A stretch of 8,899 bases of DNA from NCBI GenBank assembly GCA_020859965.1, contig JAJBVF010000211.1:1-8899 (forward strand). Reading direction: 5' to 3'. Shown here one piece after another: positions 1 through 6,329 of this stretch (the first letter of the stretch is position 1; each line of letters opens with the position of its first letter). The notes below the pieces were generated by a model. That model ran no database searches and was not told the DNA's origin. It saw nothing but the letters and a program-made list of their open reading frames with translations. Both the position numbers and the translations under genes were made by a program. Origin of the DNA: Clostridiales bacterium (GTDB lineage: Bacteria > Bacillota > Clostridia > Lachnospirales > Lachnospiraceae).

Positions 1-2429
1 ACGCGGGGAAGTCCGGAGAGCGCTTCCGGCACGCGGGCCTCGCAGGGGGCGCACCTCATCCCTTTGATGCGCAGCGTGGTCACATCCTGCGCCGCCGCCT
101 CGTCCCTGCGGTTCGTGCGGAACAGGTTCAGCCGCAGCGCGTTGCTCACCACGCAGAAGCTGCTCAGGCTCATCGCCGCCGCGCCGAACATCGGGTCAAG
201 CGTCAGCCCCAGCGGGATCAGAACGCCAGCCGCCAGCGGGATGCCGATGACATTATAAATGAACGCCCAAAACAGGTTTTCGTGGATGTTGCGCAGCGTG
301 GCGCGGCCAAGCCGCAGCGCCAGCGGCACATCGGAAAGACGGCTTTTCATCAGCACCACATCCGCTGCATCAATTGCGATGTCTGTACCTGCTCCGATCG
401 CAATACCGATGTCCGCTCTCGTAAGCGCCGGCGCGTCATTGATCCCGTCTCCGACCATGGCAACCTTTACTTCAGAAGATTGTGCACTTTCCTTTAACTG
501 ACGGATGACGCTTTCCTTCCCATCTGGAAGTACGCCGGCAATCACCTCATCAACCCCGGCCTGCGCTCCGATCGCCCGGGCGGTGCGCTCGTTGTCGCCG
601 GTCAGCATCACAACACGGATGCCCATATTCTGCAGCTCTTTCACCGCCTGCGGACTGTCTTCTTTGATCACATCTGCTACAGCGATGATACCGAGTAATT
701 CCCCGTCCTTTGTAAACAGCAGCGGCGTTTTCCCCTGCTCCGCCAGGCTTTGTGCCTGCGTTTCCATCTGCGGGGAGACGTTCGTCTGACTTTTGATGAA
801 GTTCAGGCTGCCGCCAAGAAGTACTCCGCCGGATTCGCTGATTCTGTCTTTCTTTCTAAGCACTGCAGAAAGCCCATTTCCCGGCAGTGCCTGAAAATCC
901 GTCACTTCGTCCGGAATCAGCTGTTCTTCCTGCCCGCGCAGCAGGATTGCCTTTGCCAGCGGATGCTCACTCTTTTGTTCCAGCGCATAGGCATACGCCA
1001 AAAGCTCCCGCTCTGTCACACCGTCCGCCGGAAGAAGATCCGTCACCTTCGGCTCACCACTGGTGATCGTCCCCGTCTTATCCAGTGCGACGATCTGCAC
1101 CTTGCCTGCTTCCTCCAGAGACACCGCCGTCTTAAAGAGAATGCCGTTCTTAGCGCCCATGCCGTTTCCAACCATGATCGCCACCGGCGTCGCAAGTCCC
1201 AATGCGCACGGGCAACTGATCACCAGCACTGAAATGCCCCGCGCCAGGGCAAAGGCCAGCGTCTGACCCGCAAGCAGCCACACAATTGTCGTAATCACTG
1301 CTATGGTAATTACAGTCGGAACAAACACACCGGAGACCTGATCGGCAATCTTGGCGATCGGCGCTTTTGTCGCGGCTGCATCGCTGACCATCTTAATGAT
1401 CTGAGACAATGTCGTATCCTCTCCGACTCTCGTCGCCTCGCATTTGAGAAAACCGGACTGATTGACCGTCGCCGCAGATACGAGATCACCCACTGTCTTG
1501 TCGACCGGAATGCTCTCTCCGGTCAGAGCTGCCTCATTGACCGCGCTGTTGCCTTCCAGAATCCTGCCATCCACCGGTATATTTTCACCCGGACGAACAA
1601 CAAAGACATCCCCTTTTTGCACCTGATCGATCGGTACGGTCTCCTCTGCCCCGTTGCGCACCACCACCGCGTTCTTCGGAGCAAGCTTCATCAGACTCTT
1701 AAGCGCATCCGTCGTCCTCCCTTTTGACCGCGCCTCCAGCATTTTGCCGACCGTGATCAGCGTCAGGATCATCGCCGCAGACTCAAAATAAAACTCATGC
1801 ATATAAGTCATGACCGCATCCATGTCGCCATGAACCTGCGCATCTGTCATCATAAACAGAGCGTAGACGCTCCAGACAAAGGAAGCCGTCGAACCGAGCG
1901 CCACCAGTGTATCCATATTCGGTGAGCGGTGCCACAGACTTTTAAAGCCGCTGATAAAGAATTTCTGATTGATCACCATGATAATAGCAGCAAGAAGAAG
2001 CTGCACCAGCCCCATCGCCACGTGATTGTCCTCGAACCAGGCAGGCAGCGGCCATCCCCACATCATATGGCCCATCGAAAAGTACATCAATACAATCAGA
2101 AATCCAACCGACGCGATCAGCCTGCGCTTCAGTTTGGGGGTCTCATGATCTTCCAGTGCCGCTTCCTGCTCCGCGATTGACTGCATACTGCCCCCGTTCC
2201 CAGAAGCCCCGGAAGCTGTCCCCTTTGCTCCGCCTTTTTGGGAAGCGCCATACCCCGCTTCCTGTACCGCACGGATAATCTCATCCGGAGAAGCAGTACC
2301 TTCCACGCCCATGGAATTCGTCAGCAGGCTGACCGAACACGAGGTCACCCCAGGCACCTTCGAGACCGCCTTCTCCACCCGCGCGGAGCAGGCGGCACAG
2401 CTCATTCCCGTTACTGTATACTGATCCAT
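1..2429 (-). CDS. copA: Cu(I)-translocating P1B-type ATPase CopA, 3' end beyond window
   Basis: This membrane pump exports Cu(I) from the cytoplasm using ATP. The 809 complete codons in the window read without interruption. An N-terminal HMA domain has GMSCAAC (C11, C14), followed by a Gly/Ser-rich linker near residues 63-85. Then come the actuator TGES (303-306), the CPC metal site (C406-P-C408), the phosphorylated D450 in DKTGT, the nucleotide-site H489-P490, and G660-D-G in GDGINDAP. The Cu(I)-specific late helices carry Y725-N726 and M753-S-L-S-S. A second HMA motif, GMRCAPC (C793, C796), begins just before the window edge, so the protein has metal-binding domains at both ends. The ATG start follows GAAGGGAG at good spacing and lies 24 bp after csoR, so the two are probably co-transcribed and induced by copper. 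The last ~360 bases are markedly GC-richer than the remainder. Identification is firm; the true C-terminus is unseen. Confidence 0.97.
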   Translation of the reverse strand, partial: MDQYTVTGMSCAACSARVEKAVSKVPGVTSCSVSLLTNSMGVEGTASPDEIIRAVQEAGYGASQKGGAKGTASGASGNGGSMQSIAEQEAALEDHETPKLKRRLIASVGFLIVLMYFSMGHMMWGWPLPAWFEDNHVAMGLVQLLLAAIIMVINQKFFISGFKSLWHRSPNMDTLVALGSTASFVWSVYALFMMTDAQVHGDMDAVMTYMHEFYFESAAMILTLITVGKMLEARSKGRTTDALKSLMKLAPKNAVVVRNGAEETVPIDQVQKGDVFVVRPGENIPVDGRILEGNSAVNEAALTGESIPVDKTVGDLVSAATVNQSGFLKCEATRVGEDTTLSQIIKMVSDAAATKAPIAKIADQVSGVFVPTVITIAVITTIVWLLAGQTLAFALARGISVLVISCPCALGLATPVAIMVGNGMGAKNGILFKTAVSLEEAGKVQIVALDKTGTITSGEPKVTDLLPADGVTERELLAYAYALEQKSEHPLAKAILLRGQEEQLIPDEVTDFQALPGNGLSAVLRKKDRISESGGVLLGGSLNFIKSQTNVSPQMETQAQSLAEQGKTPLLFTKDGELLGIIAVADVIKEDSPQAVKELQNMGIRVVMLTGDNERTARAIGAQAGVDEVIAGVLPDGKESVIRQLKESAQSSEVKVAMVGDGINDAPALTRADIGIAIGAGTDIAIDAADVVLMKSRLSDVPLALRLGRATLRNIHENLFWAFIYNVIGIPLAAGVLIPLGLTLDPMFGAAAMSLSSFCVVSNALRLNLFRTNRRDEAAAQDVTTLRIKGMRCAPCEARVPEALSGLPR

Positions 2430-2453
2430 ATCGTTACTCCCTTCTTTTCCGCT

Positions 2454-2819
2454 CTACTTCATCAGCTTCTGGATCGTTGCGACGAGCTCGTCCACCACTT
2501 CGTCCTTCCCTTCCCGGATGTCCCGCACCACACAAGTATGGATGTGGCTGGAGAGAAGCTCTTTATTAAATGAATTTACCGCCGCGTTAACCGCTGCCGA
2601 CTGGATCAGAATATCATTGCAATAGGCATCCCGCTCCAGCATCCCACGAATACCCCGAATCTGTCCCTCAATACGATTCAGCCGATTGATCAATTTCCTG
2701 CGCTCTTCCTCCGTGCGCTCGGTCTTTTTGCAGCAGCAACAGACTTCAGCATCTGTTTCATTTGTTTCGCTTGTTTCATTTACCTTATTTTCTTCTCTTC
2801 TGTCTTTTTTATCTTCCAC
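2454..2819 (-). CDS. csoR: CsoR-family copper-sensing transcriptional repressor
   Basis: This is a small all-helical repressor that leaves DNA when it binds Cu(I). The core begins near residue 40 with RRKLINRLNRIEGQIRGIRG, the typical CsoR/RcnR/FrmR opening. The copper-type ligand set is visible as C67 (in DAYCND) and H92/C96 (HIHTC), which favours CsoR over nickel or formaldehyde sensors. The start is a GTG with AAGGAG (2829-2834) nine bases upstream; no ATG lies between it and the core. The protein has 121 residues because of a ~40-residue N-terminal tail. That tail is rich in Asn, Glu and Thr, contains NET-SET-NET repeats, and carries four consecutive cysteines (C27-C30), outside the usual ligand set. 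It is followed directly by copA, and two matching operators sit in its promoter, so it is very likely autoregulated. Function is firm; the role of the Cys4 patch is unknown. Confidence 0.95.
   Translation of the reverse strand: MEDKKDRREENKVNETSETNETDAEVCCCCKKTERTEEERRKLINRLNRIEGQIRGIRGMLERDAYCNDILIQSAAVNAAVNSFNKELLSSHIHTCVVRDIREGKDEVVDELVATIQKLMK
2754..2780 (-). repeat. Three tandem 9-bp units inside csoR
   Basis: On the plus strand the units are TGTTTCATT, TGTTTCGCT and TGTTTCATT, without gaps. They encode the NET-SET-NET stretch of the CsoR N-terminal tail. Because the unit is nine bases, copy-number change would keep the reading frame. Confidence 0.75.
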
Positions 2820-2892
2820 GGATTTTATCTCCTTATTCTTTTCCCTGAAAAATACCTGTCACTTCCAGACTATTGCAGAAATTCTGTCTAAA

Positions 2893-2909
2893 ATACCCCC
2901 ATCGGGTAT
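2893..2909 (-). promoter_or_regulatory. csoR: Second CsoR-type operator, downstream of the start point
   Basis: ATACCCCCATCGGGTAT is a 17-bp perfect inverted repeat (ATACCC/GGGTAT with a 5-bp centre). Its centre is 32 bp from that of the other operator, about three helical turns, so two CsoR tetramers could bind the same DNA face. It lies just inside the predicted transcript. Confidence 0.8.
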
Positions 2910-2919
2910 CTTTGTGAGT

Positions 2920-2948
2920 ATAATATACCCCCATATGGTATTTGTCAA
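2920..2948 (-). promoter_or_regulatory. Sigma-A-type promoter of csoR-copA
   Basis: Read on the minus strand, TTGACA (2948-2943) is followed by a 17-bp spacer and TATTAT (2925-2920). This is a perfect -35 and a 5/6 -10 match. The transcription start should fall near 2913, giving a leader of roughly 95 bases before the csoR GTG codon. I saw no terminator-like or riboswitch-like structure in that leader. The spacer holds one CsoR-type operator and a second lies just downstream, so repression by polymerase exclusion is expected. Confidence 0.85.
2925..2941 (-). promoter_or_regulatory. csoR: CsoR-type operator within the promoter spacer
   Basis: The plus-strand sequence ATACCCCCATATGGTAT is an inverted repeat (ATACC/GGTAT) of the G/C-tract, TAT-flanked form known for CsoR operators. 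It fills the space between the -35 and -10 boxes. The arms are less perfect than in the downstream copy. The assignment rests on similarity to known CsoR sites and on the adjacent csoR gene. Confidence 0.8.
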
Positions 2949-3208
2949 GAGCTTTCTATTGAATGATACAGGCTGACCGGATACAGCCAGGTATAAACAG
3001 CAATCCAGGCAACAGAAAACCGTTCCTTATTTTCAGCAAATCCTTCCAGTATCTGGTCTTACATATGGAAATATGAAAAGAAATGTTATAAAATAAATCA
3101 GAACAAGAATTATATGTGAGGTGCGTATATGGAGTTCATCGATAAGCGAAAACTGGATACATAGGAGGCAGACCCAGAAAGCGCGATAAGAAAGAATTTC
3201 CGCTTGAA
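2949..3208. other. AT-rich intergenic region with no convincing gene
   Basis: This stretch separates the csoR promoter from the small plus-strand gene. It holds a short inverted repeat (GGCTG/CAGCC, 2971-2988) and a TATAAA at 3087-3092 that has no good -35 partner. A ribosome binding site GAGGTG (3118-3123) precedes an ATG at 3129 that opens an 11-codon reading frame ending in TAG at 3162. I see no strong promoter for the plus-strand gene. The 11-codon frame is best read as the displaced start of the gene at 3209. Confidence 0.5.
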
Positions 3209-3556
3209 GTGCTGGAACATTTTTCCTATCGCGCAGATAAACCAATCTCGAAGCTCGCGGAACAGCTCAACGAAGATATCGACACCATGATATACCAGAA
3301 ATTATCCTACCGGCCGATCATGCAATGGCTTAGAGAGAATGACTATTTAATAACAGAGGTGAATCAGGAAACCGGTCAGACCTATACCCTTCCCACAGAG
3401 AAAGGCCTGTCGGCCGGAATTTCCTGCGAAAAAAGAATCAATTCCAAAGGTGAAGAATATTTCTCCATTCTTTATGGCAGACAAATTCAGGAACTGATCG
3501 TACAGAATATGGCATCCGTTCTGAATCCCGAAACGTATAGTGATTCTGAATCCTGA
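3209..3556 (+). CDS. Small hypothetical protein, possibly 5'-frameshifted
   Basis: I do not recognise this protein. From a GTG at 3209 it gives 115 residues. Composition is mixed and soluble, with no signal peptide or membrane segment. Residues 10-45 look helical (KPISKLAEQL, then YRPIMQWLRENDYL), resembling a DNA-binding winged-helix or helix-turn-helix module. They are followed by a TEKG-GIS...KGEEY segment. No ribosome binding site serves the GTG. The open frame continues upstream to 3146, encoding an arginine- and lysine-rich GGRPRKRDKKEFP stretch. A well-placed ATG at 3129 is in another frame and would join if the A run at 3149-3152 had one more base, giving a protein of about 142 residues. 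The final codons (SDSES) are formed by a 13-bp tandem repeat. It is the only confident gene on the plus strand here, with no evident link to either neighbouring operon. Confidence 0.6.
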   Translation: MLEHFSYRADKPISKLAEQLNEDIDTMIYQKLSYRPIMQWLRENDYLITEVNQETGQTYTLPTEKGLSAGISCEKRINSKGEEYFSILYGRQIQELIVQNMASVLNPETYSDSES

Positions 3557-3581
3557 TTCTGAATCCAGGATCTGAATCAGG
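3541..3581. repeat. 13-bp tandem repeat spanning a stop codon, with inverted-repeat potential
   Basis: TGATTCTGAATCC occurs twice back to back (3541-3553, 3554-3566), then as a degraded third copy. Each unit contains the palindrome GATTC-T-GAATC. Arms CCTGATTC and GAATCAGG can pair across the array. No T-run follows on either strand, so it is not a standard terminator, although it lies between convergent genes. Confidence 0.7.
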
Positions 3582-3687
3582 CCTTTAAATCCTCATTCTG
3601 CCCGATTCGGATTTGTTTCTTTCGTCAGGTGCTTCTTTCTTTGTAATACGCCCGGCGGATCTTTGCTGCGAAAATACGCGGCGCAGA

Positions 3688-4527
3688 TCAGGCTTTACAG
3701 GAAATTCCTGCTGTTTCACGCTGTTTTTCTGCGAAGCTCTGCGCCAGCTCCTCACATGTGACAAGCTTTACCTCATCACGAATAGTCTCCAGATGATCCA
3801 GAATGTGTTCGAGGATCTGAATCTTTCCGGGGGAGCCGATACTCTGCGGAGTAAACTGAGGAACATACGTCAGATGATAATGCCGGTAAGCCTCCATCTC
3901 CTCAATATAGTTTTCTTCCACCCGCTGGTAAGAAGAGACACGGCTCTGCCCGATCGGAAAAGCCGGTCCGTAGTTAAAAGCAAAATAGGGAAAATCATGA
4001 GTGTTCCAGTTCATGGGGATCTCGACCAGAGCGCCGCGCTGATACGGCATATCATAATCGTACAGGGAACTGGAATAGAGATAGCCATAGTTTGCCGCAG
4101 CCTCAAAAGCCTCTTCCGTAACCTCTCCTTCCGGTGCGCGAAATCCGACCGGTCGTTTCCCGGTCTGCATCAAAAGCAGCTCTGTTCCCATTTCAAATTC
4201 CCTGTAGATTTCCTCTTTTGCCAGTGTCTGCATCGGTCGATGGCTGTAGCCATGGAAAGCAATCTCGTGATCCTCACTCATTATTTTTTCTATTGCGTCC
4301 GGATGCCGCTCTGCGATTATTCCGGGGACAAAAAAAGTTCCCTTGATCTCATGCTGTCTCAAAACAGCCAGAACACGGTCCAGCCCCCGCCGGATTCCGT
4401 AGTCACCCATAGATAACGTCTTCGGACGTTTTTCTGTTCCTTCAAACATTCCGGACCAGAAACTCTCTCCGTCCAGATTTATAGTAACAGCCACATGCAT
4501 CACGAAATCTTCTGCGTCTGTATTCAT
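3688..4527 (-). CDS. NodB-fold (CE4) hydrolase paralogue with altered active site
   Basis: This is a 279-residue, cytoplasmic-looking protein without a signal peptide. It belongs to the polysaccharide-deacetylase superfamily and is closest in style to the PuuE/HpPgdA-like branch, which acts on small cyclic amides or imides. Visible features are INLDGES (N17, D19), GTFFVPG (63-69), HGYSH (H92, H96), FRAP (R130, P132), SSSL with the MPY motif (152-162), W174 with HDF, and GSPG (231-234). D19, H92 and H96 correspond to the metal ligands of the family. The base Asp position is N17, and the HP motif near the C-terminus reads TP (T226-P227). The upstream paralogue keeps D and HP. A ribosome binding site AGAGGTG sits six bases before the ATG. 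It is the last gene of the cluster, 135 bp after its paralogue. It may be a non-catalytic partner or carry out different chemistry; the family call is firm, activity uncertain. Confidence 0.85.
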   Translation of the reverse strand: MNTDAEDFVMHVAVTINLDGESFWSGMFEGTEKRPKTLSMGDYGIRRGLDRVLAVLRQHEIKGTFFVPGIIAERHPDAIEKIMSEDHEIAFHGYSHRPMQTLAKEEIYREFEMGTELLLMQTGKRPVGFRAPEGEVTEEAFEAAANYGYLYSSSLYDYDMPYQRGALVEIPMNWNTHDFPYFAFNYGPAFPIGQSRVSSYQRVEENYIEEMEAYRHYHLTYVPQFTPQSIGSPGKIQILEHILDHLETIRDEVKLVTCEELAQSFAEKQRETAGISCKA

Positions 4528-4662
4528 CTATCGCACCTCTTTCCAGACATTTCCTGACAATTCTCTGCCATGATTTCTGTCAAATATCACTGTTGCAGAC
4601 AGGACGATCCTGTTGCAGCCGTGTGATTTCCGTCAGTATTTGCAGCAGGTATCTCTTCCATT
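4528..4662 (-). other. Gap between the two hydrolase genes, with direct and inverted repeats
   Basis: CTGTTGCAG occurs twice (4590-4598, 4610-4618). Between and partly overlapping them lies the inverted repeat ACAGGA-CGA-TCCTGT (4599-4613). No T-run follows, so termination is unlikely; RNA processing or a protein site is possible. A 24-codon frame starts right after the upstream stop but has no ribosome binding site, so I do not call it. A TTGACA near 4576-4581 has no usable -10 partner. Confidence 0.45.
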
Positions 4663-5574
4663 TTAATAGTGCTCCCGCCACCAGTCGGCAATCTGCGAAC
4701 CAGTCCCGAACCAGACGTTTTCCTTTGCCATCATATATTCGACCAGCCGCTCATACATCCTGAGCCTGCCGGGAGATCCGATGATCTGCGGATGGCACTG
4801 GATCACAAAGCACAGCCCTTCCCGGTAATAGCCGTCGAATTCCTGGCGGAAATTGTCAAATACCTGTTCGATCCCGGCGATACGATCCTGACCGCTCGGC
4901 TCCGCGGGATACAGGTTGTAGCCAAACTGAACAAAATCATCCAGCTCCCACTTAGGCGCCATTTCGATAAAATCCGTGATCTTGCCGTCGATCACAGTCC
5001 GATAGGGACGGTCGTCCCCCCGCATGGAGCTGGAATACTGAAAACCCATATCATACAGGATTCCCGCTGTTTCTGCGGACCAGTCTCCGGAAGGTGTGCG
5101 ATAGCCAATCGCCTTTTTCCCAAGTGTTCTCTGGAAAATCTCCTGACTCTTCTGAATAATAGTTCTCTGTTCTTCCGGTGTCAGATCGACATAGCGCTCA
5201 TGATGATAGCCATGATGACCGATCTCAAATCCCCGCGCATCCATCTCCTGAAAAAGTCCGGGATGGTCTTCCATTACCTTTGCCGGTACAAAAAAAGTAG
5301 CCGGAAGATGATGAGCATCCAGAATATCCATAATTCTTCTCACTGCGCACCGGGGACCATAGTTTCCCACAGAATTTGCGCGCAAAAAAGCGGATCCGCC
5401 GGGAATATCCCGCGCTCCGTTTTTCCAGATTGTATCGCCATCGACATCAAAACTCAGCATGACGGCGCATTGTGCGTCGCCATGCCAATTAATTTTTTCA
5501 AATGTATCTGTGTCTCTCATTTTTTCTGTGCGATGACTGCTTTGCATGGCCGTCTCAGAAAATGCATTGGCCAT
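4663..5574 (-). CDS. NodB-fold (CE4) PuuE/HpPgdA-like amide or imide hydrolase
   Basis: This 303-residue protein has no signal peptide, which argues for a soluble cytoplasmic substrate rather than cell-wall glycan. SFDVDGD supplies a base Asp (D43) and a metal Asp (D45), matching the D-x-D of H. pylori PgdA. HHGYHHE supplies the HxxxH ligands (H121, H125). YRTP (R159, P161), SSSM with DDRPY (181-191), W209 with LDDF, and C-H261-P-Q followed by GSPG complete the family pattern. The catalytic set therefore looks intact. In this branch known members open allantoin or cyclic imides, but the substrate here cannot be assigned. The ATPase stop lies 26 bp upstream, implying co-transcription. The start is uncertain: the ATG at 5574 has only a weak AAGAGA site, and M10 (5547) or M19 (5520) are alternatives without better sites. 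It is paralogous to the next gene downstream. Confidence 0.9.
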   Translation of the reverse strand: MANAFSETAMQSSHRTEKMRDTDTFEKINWHGDAQCAVMLSFDVDGDTIWKNGARDIPGGSAFLRANSVGNYGPRCAVRRIMDILDAHHLPATFFVPAKVMEDHPGLFQEMDARGFEIGHHGYHHERYVDLTPEEQRTIIQKSQEIFQRTLGKKAIGYRTPSGDWSAETAGILYDMGFQYSSSMRGDDRPYRTVIDGKITDFIEMAPKWELDDFVQFGYNLYPAEPSGQDRIAGIEQVFDNFRQEFDGYYREGLCFVIQCHPQIIGSPGRLRMYERLVEYMMAKENVWFGTGSQIADWWREHY

Positions 5575-5600
5575 CCATACAGTCTCTTTTAGCCGCCTTT

Positions 5601-6329
5601 CTACAGAATTTTCTCCAAAAACTGTCTTGCCCGCTCGGATTTCGGGCTGCTGAAAAACTCTTCCGGCGGCGCGTCTTCGACAAGGTAACCGCCATCCAGA
5701 AAACAGATCCGGTCCGCTACTTCACGTGCAAACCCCATCTCATGCGTGACAATTGCCATCGTGATCCCCGTGGTAGTCAGGCTCTTGATTACATCCAGAA
5801 CCTCTTTTACCATTTCCGGGTCAAGTGCTGACGTCGGTTCATCAAAGAGCAGAACCTCCGGTTCCATGGCAAGTGCCCGCGCGATCGCCACACGCTGCTT
5901 TTGTCCGCCGGAGAGACGGCTCGGATATTCAGAGGCTTTTTCACTGAGTCCTACCCGCTCCAGCAGGGCACGCGCTTTTTCTTCCGCTTCCTTTTTGCTC
6001 AGCTTGTTCACCACGACCGGCGCGTAAGTCATGTTTCGCAGCACCGTCATATTACTGAACAGATTGAAATGCTGAAAAACCATGCCGACGTTTTTGCGGA
6101 TCTTCCCAATGTCCACATTCTTTTCCAGAATATTTACATCATTGATTTTAATACTTCCGCCATCCGGTTTCTCCAGAAGATTGATGCAGCGGAGCAGAGT
6201 AGATTTTCCGGAACCGGACGGTCCCAGAATCGCCACGACTTCCCCGTCATGGATTTCCATAGAGACATCTTTTAATACTTCAAGCTGATCAAATGATTTG
6301 CTTAAATGTTCAATCTTAATCACTGACAC
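5601..6329 (-). CDS. Polar amino acid ABC importer ATP-binding protein (GlnQ/HisP type)
   Basis: This cytoplasmic ATPase drives the importer encoded by the preceding two genes. With GTG at 6329 as start it has 242 residues, the normal length for the family. Walker A is GPSGSGKS (36-43), the Q-loop is Q86 in VFQHFNLF, the signature is LSGGQ (139-143), Walker B is LLFDEP (160-165) and the switch His is H196 in VTHEMG. The sequence VFQHFNLFSNMTVL is typical of the polar amino acid group. GTG 6329 is preceded by AAGGA six bases away; a second GTG two codons later (6323) is less well spaced. The gene overlaps the permease by 14 bp, implying translational coupling. No transporter-specific regulatory domain is attached. 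Confidence 0.95.
   Translation of the reverse strand: MSVIKIEHLSKSFDQLEVLKDVSMEIHDGEVVAILGPSGSGKSTLLRCINLLEKPDGGSIKINDVNILEKNVDIGKIRKNVGMVFQHFNLFSNMTVLRNMTYAPVVVNKLSKKEAEEKARALLERVGLSEKASEYPSRLSGGQKQRVAIARALAMEPEVLLFDEPTSALDPEMVKEVLDVIKSLTTTGITMAIVTHEMGFAREVADRICFLDGGYLVEDAPPEEFFSSPKSERARQFLEKIL

Noticed and set aside
3033..3245. 70-codon minus-strand hydrophobic frame
   Set aside because: It starts at TTG without a ribosome binding site and overlaps the plus-strand gene; its hydrophobicity follows from AT-rich antisense DNA.
3613..4416. 267-codon plus-strand open frame opposite the second hydrolase
   Set aside because: Antisense of a clear NodB-family gene; composition is Cys/Arg/Leu-rich as expected of a shadow frame.
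4590..4665. 24-codon frame just after the first hydrolase gene
   Set aside because: No ribosome binding site, no conserved-looking features, and it overlaps small repeats.
4669..5592. 307-codon plus-strand open frame opposite the first hydrolase
   Set aside because: It is the antisense of a gene with complete family motifs, has no ribosome binding site I can see and encodes no recognisable domain.
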